Of a DNA stretch of 64,000 nucleotides, positions 1 through 8,926 are shown piece after piece. Every line of letters starts with the position of its first letter. The first letter of the stretch is position 1. The translations under genes were made by a program, and so were the position numbers. The notes beneath the pieces were generated by a model. It was not told where the DNA came from. It saw only the letters and a list, made by a program, of their open reading frames with translations, and did no database searches. Source of the DNA: JBBSHE01 sp038253325 (GTDB lineage Bacteria; Actinomycetota; Actinomycetes; Propionibacteriales; Nocardioidaceae); assembly GCA_038253325.1 (NCBI GenBank), contig JBBSHE010000011.1:6024-70023 (forward strand), read 5' to 3'.

Positions 1-206
1 AGCACCTCGCCCGCGACGGGTCGTACAAGATCGTCGACGAGTGCTCACTGCCGTATACCGGGCTCGGCGTCGTGCAACGCATCATCACCGACCTCGCCGT
101 GATCGACGTGACCGATACCGGGCTCGTCCTTCGCGAGCTTGCTCCCGGCGTCACCGAGGACGAAGTCAGGGAGAAGACCGAACCCTCCGTGTCCTCCACC
201 CGTTGA
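1..206 (+). CDS. 3-oxoacid CoA-transferase subunit B, C-terminal part
   Basis: The gene enters from the left edge; the reading frame begins at base 3 and gives the last 67 residues before a TGA at 204-206. The tail carries the conserved signatures of the beta subunit of succinyl-CoA/3-oxoadipate CoA-transferases: KIVDECSLPYTG, VVQRIITDLAVIDV and LRELAPGVTEDEV. The enzyme moves CoA from succinyl-CoA to a 3-oxoacid, in ketone-body or beta-ketoadipate catabolism. The substrate cannot be decided from the tail alone, and the alpha-subunit gene would be expected outside the window. Confidence 0.85.
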   Translation, partial: HLARDGSYKIVDECSLPYTGLGVVQRIITDLAVIDVTDTGLVLRELAPGVTEDEVREKTEPSVSSTR

Positions 207-254
207 CCGACCTTCTCTCAATCACGAACGTGATGAGGGCTGCCAGTCCTCGCG

Positions 255-1061
255 TCATGGCGTTCGCAGCGCCGCCCGTACGACTGGAAACGCCGCACTG
301 AGCGGGTCGATGAGGGCGAAGTGGTCGACGTCGGAAAGCTCGGTGTACGTCAGCTCGGGCCAATCGGCCGCAAGGGCGCGGCTCAGCTCGACCGGCACCT
401 GCTGATCGGCCGTCCCGTGGATGACGTGGATCGGCACCGTGCCGGGTAGCAGCCGGAGCACGTCGGCTTCTGCGTACGCGACAGGTTGCTGGTGTGGCTC
501 CCCGCCGAGCAGCACCTGCACCGCGCCGTCACCTAACCACATCGCAGCAGCACGTACCAGATCGGACACCGGAGCGAGCGCGACGATCCGACACACCCTC
601 GACGGGCGGGTCCGCAGTCCGGCCCACAATGCGAGGTGGCCCCCGGCGGAGTGTCCGGCCACCGTGAACGGAGCTGCCGGGTCGACCACGCCCGGGGCAC
701 AGCTCTGGATCTGGCCGGTCACGTCCTCCATCGCGGTGGCGACATCGGCGCTAATCGTCGGCCATCCTCCTAGCGCCCGATCCGCGCCGACCTTGGGTCC
801 CGTGCCGATCCGCCGGTACTCCACCGACGCCACCACCCACCCGTCGCCGGCGAGCACACTCGCAAGTGGGCGGACGTGCATCCGGTCGAACTCCTGACGC
901 CAGAACCCGCCGTGGATCAAGACCACCAACGGGAACGGTCGGCTCGGGGTGCCGATCATCGGGGGCAGGTACGTCTCGACGATCCCGTCGGCGTGTGCGG
1001 CGTACCTCGTCACGAGGTCCGGCGAAGGGGCAGGTCGAGACAGCACATGACGCGGGTCCAT
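255..1061 (-). CDS. alpha/beta hydrolase
   Basis: A 268-residue cytoplasmic alpha/beta-hydrolase of the esterase/kynurenine-formamidase-like type. It shows an oxyanion-hole HGGFW at residues 50-54, the nucleophile elbow GHSAG at 136-140 (Ser138), a probable acid in HGTADQQVP (Asp219) and a catalytic His in DVDHF (His247). There is no signal peptide. The ATG at 1061 is favoured because TACCGT lies 6 nt upstream on the minus strand, matching the leaderless start pattern seen elsewhere in the window. It is divergent from the DUF4177 gene. The substrate is unknown. Confidence 0.85.
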   Translation of the reverse strand: MDPRHVLSRPAPSPDLVTRYAAHADGIVETYLPPMIGTPSRPFPLVVLIHGGFWRQEFDRMHVRPLASVLAGDGWVVASVEYRRIGTGPKVGADRALGGWPTISADVATAMEDVTGQIQSCAPGVVDPAAPFTVAGHSAGGHLALWAGLRTRPSRVCRIVALAPVSDLVRAAAMWLGDGAVQVLLGGEPHQQPVAYAEADVLRLLPGTVPIHVIHGTADQQVPVELSRALAADWPELTYTELSDVDHFALIDPLSAAFPVVRAALRTP

Positions 1062-1120
1062 GGCTCGACGGTACGGCCGAGGACGGCGCGCGGCACGGGC
1101 GGCCGGATAGAGTCCGTCGC

Positions 1121-1282
1121 ATGACGAAGTGGGAATACGCGACCGTTCCGCTGCTCGTGCACGCGACCAAGCAGATCCTCGACTCGTGGGGCGAGGACGG
1201 GTGGGAGCTCATCCAAGTGGTGCCGGGCCTCACCCCCGAAAACCTGGTGGCGTATCTCAAGCGCGAGAAGCCCGGATCATGA
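1121..1282 (+). CDS. DUF4177 small protein
   Basis: A 53-residue protein that starts MTKWEYATVPLLVHA and contains WGEDGWELIQVVPG, typical of the DUF4177 family (small proteins of unknown role). A TAGAGT box lies 7 nt before the ATG, so the transcript is probably leaderless. Its stop overlaps the next start in an ATGA, coupling it to the RidA gene; this pairing is common in actinomycetes. The function is not known. Confidence 0.85.
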   Translation: MTKWEYATVPLLVHATKQILDSWGEDGWELIQVVPGLTPENLVAYLKREKPGS

Positions 1283-1740
1283 CGACACCCGAGGAGCGAC
1301 TCGCGGGTCTCGGTATCGCGGTCCCGGACGTGGTGGCACCACTGGCGTCGTACACGCCCGCCGTGCGCACGGGGCCTTACATCTACGTCTCCGGACAGCT
1401 GCCGATGCGTGACGGCGAGGTCATCGCGACGGGAAAGGTCGGCGCCGAGGTCAGTCCCGAGCAGGCCGCCGAGTGCGCGCGGCAGTGCGCCCTCAACGGC
1501 GTCGCGGCCGTCAAGTCCGTCGTCGGCGAGCTGTCCGACGTCGTCCGGATCGTCAAGCTCGTCGTGTTCGTGGCCAGCGCCCCGGGCTTCACCGGCCAGC
1601 CGGCTGTGGCGAACGGCGCCAGCGACTTCATCGGCGACGTCTTCGGGGACGCCGGAAAGCACGCACGCTCCGCTGTCGGTGTCGCCGCGCTGCCGGTGGA
1701 CGTCCCGGTGGAGGTCGAGATGATCGTCGAGGTCGCCTGA
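1279..1740 (+). CDS. RidA family protein
   Basis: A 153-residue RidA/YjgF-family protein. Members hydrolyse reactive enamine/imine intermediates released by PLP enzymes such as threonine dehydratase. Family features are GPYIYVSGQLPM near the N terminus and a C-terminal half with VEVEMIVEVA. It is the longer RidA type that carries an alpha-helical insertion (QCALNGVAAVKS). The start is fixed by the ATGA overlap with the DUF4177 gene, and the NUDIX gene follows after 2 nt, so all belong to one operon. Whether it deaminates or only binds ligands cannot be read from the sequence. Confidence 0.88.
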   Translation: MTTPEERLAGLGIAVPDVVAPLASYTPAVRTGPYIYVSGQLPMRDGEVIATGKVGAEVSPEQAAECARQCALNGVAAVKSVVGELSDVVRIVKLVVFVASAPGFTGQPAVANGASDFIGDVFGDAGKHARSAVGVAALPVDVPVEVEMIVEVA

Positions 1741-1742
1741 CC

Positions 1743-2573
1743 TTGGATGTGGCGCGGCTGCTGCCGCCCGAGCTGGTCGCGAGGGCACGAGCCCTGGCCG
1801 CCGGCGACATCACGCCGGTCGAGCCACGCGCCGCCGCCACCGTGATCTTGTTGCGCGCAAGCGGTGCTGGGCCCGAGGTCTACCTCCTGCGCCGGCACGG
1901 CCAGATGGCCTTCGCCGGAGGGATGTACGTCTTTCCCGGCGGTGTCGTCGACGAGCGGGACCGATCGACGTCGACCCGTTGGGCCGGACCCGCGCCCGCC
2001 GCATGGGCGGAGACGTTGCGGTGCGACGAGGCGACGGCGCGCGCGTTGGTGTGTGCGGCAGTACGCGAGACGTTCGAGGAGTCCGGCGTGCTGCTCGCGG
2101 GACGTACCCCCGGTTCGGTCGTCGCGGACACCACCGGGGACCACTTGGCCGAGGACCGCAGAGCGCTGGTCGAGAAGTTGGTGTCGTTCGCGCAGCTGCT
2201 CGACCGGCGGGGACTCGTGCTGCGCTCCGACTTGCTCACGGCGTGGGCGCACTGGATCACGCCGGCGTTCGAGCCTCGCCGCTACGACACCCGATTCTTT
2301 GTGGCGACGATGCCAGTCGGTCAACGTGCCCGCGACGTGTCGGGGGAGGCGGACAAGGTGGTCTGGCTCGCTCCCGGTGAGGCCTGCGCCGCGGTCGATA
2401 CCGGCCGGATGCGGATGCTGCCGCCGACGTACGCGGTGTGCCGGGAGCTCTCGCGGCTGCGCGATCCCGAGGACGCCGCGACTGTCGACCACTCGTTCTC
2501 GACGATCGTGCCGTTCGTCGAGTTCGATGGTGACGAGGCGGTCTTCCGCACCGGCCTGGAGGACTCGCGGTGA
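1743..2573 (+). CDS. NUDIX hydrolase (NUDT19-like)
   Basis: A 276-residue NUDIX hydrolase. The fold starts at ATVILLRA and shows FPGGVVDERD followed, after a long insertion, by the Nudix helix AAVRETFEESGVLL. The spacing is that of NUDT19-like CoA-diphosphatase relatives and not of short MutT proteins. No ATG fits. I chose the TTG 2 nt after the RidA stop, with GTG at 1749 as an alternative. The gene ends in a GTGA overlap with the MBL hydrolase. The substrate is likely CoA or acyl-CoA, by family only. Confidence 0.82.
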   Translation: MDVARLLPPELVARARALAAGDITPVEPRAAATVILLRASGAGPEVYLLRRHGQMAFAGGMYVFPGGVVDERDRSTSTRWAGPAPAAWAETLRCDEATARALVCAAVRETFEESGVLLAGRTPGSVVADTTGDHLAEDRRALVEKLVSFAQLLDRRGLVLRSDLLTAWAHWITPAFEPRRYDTRFFVATMPVGQRARDVSGEADKVVWLAPGEACAAVDTGRMRMLPPTYAVCRELSRLRDPEDAATVDHSFSTIVPFVEFDGDEAVFRTGLEDSR

Positions 2574-3346
2574 GCTGGCACGGTGGCGCGTTCGGGCAGC
2601 GGGCGCGGTGCGTGGTCGCTCCCAACCCCGGCCTGATGACTCTCGACGGCACGAACACCTGGATCTTGCGTGAGCCCGGAGCCACCCGCAGCGTCGTCAT
2701 CGATCCCGGCCCGGCGGACGCGGGCCACCTCGGAGCGGTCGCCGACATCGCCGGGGAGGTGGCGGTGGTGCTGTTGACGCACCGGCATCCGGATCACTCC
2801 GACGGAGCTCGGGACTTCGCCGACCTGGTCGGCTGCGAGGTCCGTGCCGTTGACCCGGCGTTGCGGCTCGGCTCCAAAGGGTTGACAGACGGCCACGTGG
2901 TCAAGGTCGACGGTCTCGAGATCCGGGTCGTATCGACGCCCGGGCACAGCAGCGACTCGGTGAGCTTCGTGCTCTCCGCCGACCGTGCGGTGTTGACCGG
3001 CGATACCGTCCTCGGTCGCGGTACGACCGTGGTCGCACACCCCGACGGCGAGCTGGCACCGTACCTCGCCTCGCTGCGACGGCTGCGGCGCCTGGTCGGC
3101 GAGTACGACCTCAGGCGGATCCTGCCCGGGCACGGACCGGTGCTGGAGGATGCCGGCGCCGTGCTGGAGGCGTACCTCACGCACCGCGAGCAGCGACTCG
3201 ACCAGGTTCGCGCCGCACTCGCGCAGGGCGCGACGGAAGCGGCCGATGTCGTACGCCGGGTGTACGCGGACGTGGACCCGGCGCTGTGGCCGGCGGCCGA
3301 GCTGTCCGTACGCGCGCAGCTCGACTACCTCCACACCGAGCGCTGA
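2570..3346 (+). CDS. MBL-fold metallo-hydrolase (LACTB2-like)
   Basis: A 258-residue metallo-beta-lactamase-fold hydrolase. The metal-binding HxHxDH is THRHPDHSDG (residues 70-79), followed by a glyoxalase-II-like STPGHSSDSVSF and GDTVLGRGTT, and a final LPGHGP metal ligand region. The N terminus APNPGLMTLDGTNTWIL and the C-terminal helical segment match the LACTB2-like subfamily, which includes RNA endonucleases and thioesterase-like enzymes. The GTG start overlaps the NUDIX stop in GTGA, so it is the last gene of the 1121-3346 operon. The substrate is not predictable. Confidence 0.85.
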   Translation: MSWHGGAFGQRARCVVAPNPGLMTLDGTNTWILREPGATRSVVIDPGPADAGHLGAVADIAGEVAVVLLTHRHPDHSDGARDFADLVGCEVRAVDPALRLGSKGLTDGHVVKVDGLEIRVVSTPGHSSDSVSFVLSADRAVLTGDTVLGRGTTVVAHPDGELAPYLASLRRLRRLVGEYDLRRILPGHGPVLEDAGAVLEAYLTHREQRLDQVRAALAQGATEAADVVRRVYADVDPALWPAAELSVRAQLDYLHTER

Positions 3347-3390
3347 CGTCGTCGCCGGAGGCCGGTCGGCCGAGCGGCCCGAGGAAGGCC

Positions 3391-4002
3391 TTACCGATTG
3401 GCGAACGCGAGTCTGGCGCCGAGTGCCACAAAGGCGCCACCGAAGACCCGGCGCATCCAGGTCATCACCCGAGGACGTGAGATCACCTGGTCGCGAACCG
3501 ATGCGGCGAACACGCCGTAGCCGACGAACACGACGAACGTGAGCAGCATGAACGCGGCGCTCAGCTCCAGCATGCGTACGACGGCGCTCGAGTCGCTGGC
3601 GCTCACGAACTGAGGCAAGAACGCGAAGAAGAAGATCGTGAGCTTCGGATTGAGGATGTTGATGAGGACTCCGGTGGTGATGACCTTGGGAGCGGAGGGC
3701 GGTGCGGCCTCCTCGTCTACCGTGAGCACGTCCTTGTTCCTCAGCGTCCGCCACCCCATGTAGAGGAGATAGGCCACACCCAGATACTTCAGGGTCTGGA
3801 ACGCCACTGCGCTCGTGTTCAGCAGGGCCGCGAGCCCCGTGATCGCCGCCAGCATGTGCGGAACGATGCCGAGCGTGCACCCGACCGCGGCGACGATGCT
3901 TGCCCGGGCGCCGCGCGAGAGGCCGGCCGCCAGCGTGTAGAGAACGCCGGTACCCGGCGTCGCGACGATGACAAGGGACGTCAGCAGAAACTGGACGCTC
4001 AC
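3391..4002 (-). CDS. LysE family translocator
   Basis: A 203-residue inner-membrane exporter of the LysE/RhtB amino-acid efflux family, with about six hydrophobic segments. Family signatures are the early PGTGVLYTLAAGLSRG loop and the mid-protein NPKLTIFFFAFLPQF. I chose the GTG at 4002 because a near-perfect ribosome site (AGGAGG) sits 6 nt upstream and the first membrane helix then begins at residue 3. A longer start at 4065 would add a basic, unlikely leader. The exported solute is unknown. Confidence 0.86.
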   Translation of the reverse strand: MSVQFLLTSLVIVATPGTGVLYTLAAGLSRGARASIVAAVGCTLGIVPHMLAAITGLAALLNTSAVAFQTLKYLGVAYLLYMGWRTLRNKDVLTVDEEAAPPSAPKVITTGVLINILNPKLTIFFFAFLPQFVSASDSSAVVRMLELSAAFMLLTFVVFVGYGVFAASVRDQVISRPRVMTWMRRVFGGAFVALGARLAFANR

Positions 4003-4148
4003 GGCGGCCCTCCTGGTTGGCCGGCAACAAGGGAAAGGATAGTGACGCATGTTGAACGTGCCCAACCAATCCAGGTGTCAGGCCTCAGCGGTCACCTGCC
4101 GCCCGAGAGCCGGGCACGACACTCTCGGTGCGCCGTGACACACGCGGG

Positions 4149-4826
4149 TCAGCCGGCTCGGCGCTGAAGCCGTTCGACGTCGAGCAGGACGACCGACCGC
4201 GCCTCGAGCCGTAACCAGCCGCGGGACGCGAAGTCGGCGAGCGCCTTGTTGACGGTCTCGCGGGAGGCACCGACGAGCTGCGCGAGCTCCTCCTGGGTGA
4301 GGTCGTGGTGTACATGGACGCCGTCGTCGGCGACCCGGCCGAACCGTGTCGAGAGGTCGAGCAGGGCCTTCGCAACGCGCCCCGGCACATCGGAGAACAC
4401 CAGGTCCGCGACAACCTCGTTCGTACGTCGCAACCGTCCGGCCAGCTGGCCGAGCAGCGCCCGGGCGACCTCGGCGCGCCCTTCCAGCCACGGCAGCAGC
4501 TCGTCGTGGCTCAGGCTTCGCAGCGTGCACTCCGTCACGGCCGTCACGGTCGCCGAGCGCGGACCCGGATCGAACAGCGACAGCTCTCCCAGCATCTGGC
4601 CCGGACCGAGGATTGCGAGCAGGTTCTCCCGGCCGTCACCCGACGTGCGGCCCAGCTTGATCTTGCCTTCGGTGACGACGTACAGCCGGTCGCCGCTGTC
4701 ACCTTCGTGGAACAGCACCTCGCCACGTCCGAGCCGCACCTCGTCCATCGACGCGCTGAGCGAGTCGGCCGCTTCGTCGTCGAGCCCGCGGAACAGCGGA
4801 GCCTGCTTCAGAACGTCGGCGGTCAC
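4149..4826 (-). CDS. crp: Crp/Fnr family regulator (GlxR/Crp type)
   Basis: A 225-residue cAMP-receptor-type regulator. Residues about 1-120 form the cyclic-nucleotide domain (GDRLYVVTEGKIKLGR, and GELSLFDPGPRSATV as the phosphate-binding cassette). The C-terminal winged helix has the recognition-helix region LTQEELAQLVGASRETVNKAL. It is very close in sequence and place to the actinobacterial GlxR/Crp global regulator (Rv3676), which sits beside nth in M. tuberculosis as here. Control of carbon metabolism and resuscitation genes is the family role. It is transcribed divergently from nth across a 202-bp gap. Confidence 0.93.
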   Translation of the reverse strand: MTADVLKQAPLFRGLDDEAADSLSASMDEVRLGRGEVLFHEGDSGDRLYVVTEGKIKLGRTSGDGRENLLAILGPGQMLGELSLFDPGPRSATVTAVTECTLRSLSHDELLPWLEGRAEVARALLGQLAGRLRRTNEVVADLVFSDVPGRVAKALLDLSTRFGRVADDGVHVHHDLTQEELAQLVGASRETVNKALADFASRGWLRLEARSVVLLDVERLQRRAG

Positions 4827-5028
4827 CGGGTGCCTCCTGGTCGACGGGACGGCCGGCGAGTGTCAGCCGGCGTTGTGGGTCACATTGTTGCCCATCGACC
4901 CACGCCGATGCTACGCAGCACAAACGCCGCGGCCAGCCAGGGGATCGATTTCGGACAGCCCGCGTCGGCGGGGTGACGGCCACCTGGGGTCGAGTCCCAT
5001 GTCGAGCGATCGCCGTACGCTTGGGCGC

Positions 5029-5748
5029 ATGCCGACGCCGACGACTCCCGGGGTACGTCCCCCGAGCACGCTCGTGCGCCGGGCTCGCAAGATCCACCGC
5101 ATCCTCGCCGCGACCTATCCCGACGCGCGCATCGAGCTCGACTTCACCGACCCGTGGGAGCTGCTGGTCGCCACGGTGCTGTCGGCGCAGACAACCGACA
5201 AGCGGGTCAATCTGGTGACTCCGGTCCTGTTTGCGAAGTATCCGGATCCAGCCGCATTGGCCGCGGCCGACCGGGCGGACGTCGAGCAGATCATCCAGTC
5301 CACCGGCTTCTTCCGGGCGAAGACGGAGGCACTGCTGAGGCTGGCGGCGGACGTGTGTGAGCGGTTCGACGGGGAGGTCCCCGGCCGGCTCGAGGATCTG
5401 GTCACGCTGCACGGTGTCGGCCGCAAGACCGCCAACGTCGTGCTGGGCAACGCGTTCGGGGTTCCGGGCATCACGGTCGACACCCACGTCGGACGGCTGG
5501 CGCGCCGATTCGCCTGGACCGCGCAGACCGATCCGGTCAAGGTCGAGCATGAGGTGGGAGCGCTGTTCCCGCGGCGCGACTGGGCGATGGTGTGCCAGCG
5601 GTTGATCTGGCACGGCCGGCGATGCTGCCACGCCCAGCGCCCGGCGTGCGGCGCTTGCCCGGTCGCACGACACTGTCCCGCCTTCGGCGAGGGCCCCACC
5701 GATCCTGCCGCAGCGGCTGCTCTGCTCCGGACCGAGGGACGGGCGTGA
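5029..5748 (+). CDS. nth: endonuclease III
   Basis: A 239-residue base-excision-repair glycosylase/AP lyase for oxidised pyrimidines. It has the helix-hairpin-helix LHGVGRKTANVVLG with catalytic Lys133, the catalytic Asp in VDTHVGR (Asp151), and a C-terminal [4Fe-4S] set C-x6-C-x2-C-x5-C (Cys200, 207, 210, 216). The ATG at 5029 is preferred because TACGCT lies 7 nt upstream (leaderless pattern); an in-frame ATG at 4999 has no ribosome site. It is the first gene of an operon with the thioredoxin-like lipoprotein, overlapping it by GTGA. Confidence 0.95.
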   Translation: MPTPTTPGVRPPSTLVRRARKIHRILAATYPDARIELDFTDPWELLVATVLSAQTTDKRVNLVTPVLFAKYPDPAALAAADRADVEQIIQSTGFFRAKTEALLRLAADVCERFDGEVPGRLEDLVTLHGVGRKTANVVLGNAFGVPGITVDTHVGRLARRFAWTAQTDPVKVEHEVGALFPRRDWAMVCQRLIWHGRRCCHAQRPACGACPVARHCPAFGEGPTDPAAAAALLRTEGRA

Positions 5749-6365
5749 GAAGGTTCGTCGTACTGGCCGTCGCGCTGGTGGCGCTGTCGGCATGCTCGGG
5801 CGGCGACGAGTCGGGCCAGCGTTACATCTTCTCGACGCAAGATGCCACGGTGCAGGTCGACACACCTCAGCTGCGCGCGCAGAAGGCCGCCGCGGGAATC
5901 GCGACCTGTCCCCACGTCGATCGCTCAGCGACGTCGCGCCACGGTGGCCTGCCGGCGTTCACGCTGCCGTGCCTTGGCGGCGGCCCGAGCGTCAACCTGG
6001 CTGGGCTCACCGGTACGCCGTCCGTCGTCAATCTCTGGGCGCAGTGGTGCCCACCGTGTCGGGCCGAGTCGCCGATCTTCCAGCAGCTGTACGACCGGGC
6101 CGGATCGAGAGTCCGGGTGCTGGGTCTCGACTACCGGGACCCTCGACCCGGCATGGCGATCGCCTTCGCCGAGACGTACCACCTCACCTATCCGCAGCTT
6201 GCCGATCCTGATGCGGCGTTACAGGCACCCCTTCGGGTGACCGCGCTACCGATCACCTTGTTCGTCAAGGCCGACGGCAGCATCGCGGCAACCCGCTATG
6301 GTCCCGTCTCCTCACTCGGCGAGCTCGAGGATCTGGTCCGGGCGAAACTCGGGGTACGCCTGTGA
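5745..6365 (+). CDS. TlpA-like thioredoxin-fold lipoprotein
   Basis: A 206-residue exported disulfide-exchange protein. The N terminus has a short basic region, a hydrophobic core and a lipobox LSAC (lipidated Cys17), so it should be anchored on the outer face of the membrane. The thioredoxin fold spans roughly residues 68-200 with the active site WCPPC at 101-105 and the cis-Pro region ALPITLF. It corresponds in position to Rv3673c, between nth and the NUDIX gene. The GTG start is set by the GTGA overlap with nth. It may maintain MarP or envelope disulfides; that is inference from context. Confidence 0.9.
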   Translation: MRRFVVLAVALVALSACSGGDESGQRYIFSTQDATVQVDTPQLRAQKAAAGIATCPHVDRSATSRHGGLPAFTLPCLGGGPSVNLAGLTGTPSVVNLWAQWCPPCRAESPIFQQLYDRAGSRVRVLGLDYRDPRPGMAIAFAETYHLTYPQLADPDAALQAPLRVTALPITLFVKADGSIAATRYGPVSSLGELEDLVRAKLGVRL

Positions 6366-7051
6366 CGGTCGAGCGTGGTACGTCGCAGCATCCCGGTTGG
6401 ATGACCGACCTGCTGACGGCCGTCGCCGGCGACGGGCACCGGCACCTGAGCAACCGATTGCCGCCACCCGGCCCGGACGCCCGTCGCGCCTCGGTGCTCG
6501 TCCTGTTCGGCGAGGGCGCCGAAGGGCCCGACGTGCTGCTCCTCGAACGGGCCACCGACATGAGGTCACACGCGGGTCAGGTCGCGTTTCCCGGCGGCGC
6601 GCAGGATCCGGGAGACGTCGACGCGATCGCGGTGGCGTTGCGCGAGGCGCGGGAGGAGACCGGGCTCGACCCGGGCGGTGTCGACGTGTGCGCGGTGCTA
6701 CCGCCGATGTGGCTGCCGCCGAGTAACTTCGCCGTGACGCCGGTCCTCGCGTACTGGAGCCGGCCCACGCCGGTGCGCGCTGCCGATCCGGCCGAGACCC
6801 GCTCGGTGCACCGCTTGCCCGTCACCGCCCTGAGCGAGCCCGACCACCGGTTCCAGGTCGTACACCCGTCGGGTTACGTCGGGCCGGCCTTCCGCGCCGA
6901 CGGGTTGTACATCTGGGGATTTACGGCCGCTCTGCTTGCGACCCTGCTGACGCTTGCCGGCTGGGAACGTCCGTGGGACCGAGATCGGTTGGAGGAGTTG
7001 CCGGCTGACATCCTGGGCGGGGCGACGCGTCGCGGTCGGGAGCCGTTGTGA
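6362..7051 (+). CDS. NUDIX hydrolase, probable CoA pyrophosphatase
   Basis: A 229-residue NUDIX enzyme. The Nudix box is AFPGGAQDPGDVDAIAVALR followed by EAREETGL. The preceding RSHAGQVAFPGG is the signature of the NUDT7/NUDT8 CoA-diphosphatase subfamily, which cleaves CoA to 3',5'-ADP and phosphopantetheine. It matches Rv3672c in gene order. Start and stop both overlap neighbours by GTGA, so the four genes nth-tlpA-NUDIX-marP are one translationally coupled operon. Confidence 0.88.
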   Translation: MTVERGTSQHPGWMTDLLTAVAGDGHRHLSNRLPPPGPDARRASVLVLFGEGAEGPDVLLLERATDMRSHAGQVAFPGGAQDPGDVDAIAVALREAREETGLDPGGVDVCAVLPPMWLPPSNFAVTPVLAYWSRPTPVRAADPAETRSVHRLPVTALSEPDHRFQVVHPSGYVGPAFRADGLYIWGFTAALLATLLTLAGWERPWDRDRLEELPADILGGATRRGREPL

Positions 7052-8226
7052 ACCTGCTCGACGTGGCCTTGTTGCTGAGCGTGCTCGTCTATGCGATCTC
7101 GGGATATCAGCAAGGCTTCGTCGTCGGTGCCTCCGCCACGATGGGACTACTCATCGGTGGTGCAATCGGAGTGGCGATCACGCCAGTCCTGCTCAACGGG
7201 TACGACCCGAGCGTGGAGATCTCGCTGGCCGCGCTGCTGGTGGTGCTGACGCTGGCATTTCTCGGCCAGGCGGTGGGCAGCTATCTCGGCGTGATGCTGC
7301 GCGACCGGATCACGTGGCGCCCGGCGCGGGTGACAGATGCGTTGAGCGGCGCCGTGCTCAGCGTCAGCGCGATGCTGGTGATCGCGTGGGTCCTCGGGCT
7401 CGCGGTGAGCGGCACCCAGATGCGGGCGCTCAACCAGCAGGTACGAGAGTCGAGGGTTCTCGCGGGCGTTAATGACGTCGTGCCGGGTGGGGCACAAAAC
7501 GTCCTCAACACGTTCAACCAGGTGGTCAGCTCGTCGAGGTTCCCGCGCTATCTCGAACCGTTCACGCCAGAACGGATCAAGCCCGTCAAGGCGCCCGACC
7601 AGTCAACTGTGCGGGACCGCGATGCCAGGCTGGCGCAGGCGAGCGTGGTCAAGATCGTCGGCGACGCCGCCTCGTGCCAGCGCTCGCAGGAGGGCAGCGG
7701 CTTCGTATTCGCGCCCGGTCGGGTGATGACGAATGCACATGTCGTGGCAGGCGTCGACAACCCCGTCGTACGCCTCGGGGACCGCAACTACAAGGCAACC
7801 GTCGTGTACTACGACCCCAACGTCGACGTCGCCGTACTGGCCGCGGACGGAGTTCACGTAACGCCGCTCCCGTTCACCGGACAGGGAGCATCCGGTGAGT
7901 CGACGGCCGTGCTCGGTTACCCGGAGGACGGCCCCTTCCATGCGGAGCCGGCGAGGATCCGTGAGCAACGACAGCTGCTCAGCCCGAACATCTACGGCGA
8001 CGGTCGGGTCGTCCGCGACACCTACTCGATCTACTCGGTCGTCCGGCCGGGCAACTCCGGCGGTCCGCTCGTCGACCGTTCCGGTGACGTCGTTGGGGTC
8101 ATCTTTGCTGCGTCGGTGACCGATGCCCACACGGGCTACGCACTGACCGCCGACCAGGTCGCAAACGCGGCGTCGGCTGGTCGGCGGTCAGCCTCGCCGG
8201 TCGACACCGGTGGTTGCGCGGACTGA
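7048..8226 (+). CDS. marP: MarP family membrane serine protease
   Basis: A 392-residue periplasmic serine protease. The first ~125 residues hold four membrane segments resembling the colicin-V-production protein family. The C-terminal chymotrypsin-like domain has the triad His231 (TNAHVVAG), Asp260 (NVDVAVLA) and Ser337 (GNSGGPLV). Cys210 and Cys390 lie where M. tuberculosis MarP (Rv3671c) has its stabilising disulfide. MarP is needed for acid and oxidative stress resistance through processing of a peptidoglycan hydrolase in mycobacteria; the same role here is inferred. It is the last gene of the nth operon. Confidence 0.93.
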   Translation: MNLLDVALLLSVLVYAISGYQQGFVVGASATMGLLIGGAIGVAITPVLLNGYDPSVEISLAALLVVLTLAFLGQAVGSYLGVMLRDRITWRPARVTDALSGAVLSVSAMLVIAWVLGLAVSGTQMRALNQQVRESRVLAGVNDVVPGGAQNVLNTFNQVVSSSRFPRYLEPFTPERIKPVKAPDQSTVRDRDARLAQASVVKIVGDAASCQRSQEGSGFVFAPGRVMTNAHVVAGVDNPVVRLGDRNYKATVVYYDPNVDVAVLAADGVHVTPLPFTGQGASGESTAVLGYPEDGPFHAEPARIREQRQLLSPNIYGDGRVVRDTYSIYSVVRPGNSGGPLVDRSGDVVGVIFAASVTDAHTGYALTADQVANAASAGRRSASPVDTGGCAD

Positions 8227-8339
8227 CGCGACCGTGGATCCGGGGGTGATACCGGTGGTGGTGCAAACCTGACCGACAATTGTTCGCCGACTGAGACGAG
8301 TTCTGCCGGCGCAGACATCGTTTCGGGACCGGCCGGAGG

Positions 8340-8747
8340 TCAGCGTCCACGCTTGAATGCGAGCTTGTTCTTCTTGACCGCCTCGATTGTCTTTTCGGGC
8401 GCCTTGATCTTCTTGACCTTCCTGATGCCGATGAGAACGAGGAGTCCGGCAATGATGACGTACGCGCCGAACACGATGAGGAATGCCCAGGCCGGATCGA
8501 GGCCGGTCATCGTCAACAGGTAGGCGAAGGCAATCGACAGCAATACCGACGCCAATAGCGCGATGTAGGCCGCGATCCCGAAGAACGCGGCGCCGACGGC
8601 GGCGGCCTTCGCGCTGAACGTCAGTTCGGTCTTCGCGAGCTCGATCTCTTTGCGGACGAGTGCCGAGATGTCGGCGCTCGCGTCCGCGATCAGTCGACCA
8701 ACCGTCGGTTCCTCGGACGATGGGGCGACCGGCTGGTCGGGCGTCAT
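8340..8747 (-). CDS. phage-holin-family (DUF1469-type) membrane protein
   Basis: A 135-residue protein with an N-terminal amphipathic helix (ALVRKEIELAKTELT), two strong hydrophobic hairpin segments at roughly 48-75 and 83-110, and a basic C-terminal tail (KVKKIKAPEKTIEAVKKNK). This is the layout of the actinobacterial phage-holin superfamily III proteins, which are chromosomal and of unknown role despite the name. The ATG at 8747 has an AGGAAAGGA ribosome site 5 nt upstream. It converges on marP, as its relative does near the MarP locus in mycobacteria. Confidence 0.82.
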   Translation of the reverse strand: MTPDQPVAPSSEEPTVGRLIADASADISALVRKEIELAKTELTFSAKAAAVGAAFFGIAAYIALLASVLLSIAFAYLLTMTGLDPAWAFLIVFGAYVIIAGLLVLIGIRKVKKIKAPEKTIEAVKKNKLAFKRGR

Positions 8748-8926
8748 GGATGTCCTTTCCTCCGGCCATCAGCGTGTCGGCCGGGACAAACCTGCTCGGC
8801 AGCGGTCGTCGGCCGCCTCTGACGAACGACCTTAGACTGTCCGATCTCATCACGCGACGGATGGTGTCGATTTGTCCGGCGGTCGGCGGCCGGCGCTTCG
8901 CGTCCGGAGAGACCGACCGCAAAGAA

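Noticed and set aside
255..2492. Long open frames on the opposite strand of the RidA/NUDIX genes and elsewhere
   Set aside because: High GC gives long antisense frames; they are Arg/Pro/Ser-rich, lack motifs and overlap genes with clear family signatures.
4827..5028. GlxR/Crp autoregulatory site (TGTGA-N6-TCACA)
   Set aside because: Only partial matches (GTGGGTCACATTG, GTGGGT/ACCCAC) are seen; not enough to call a site.
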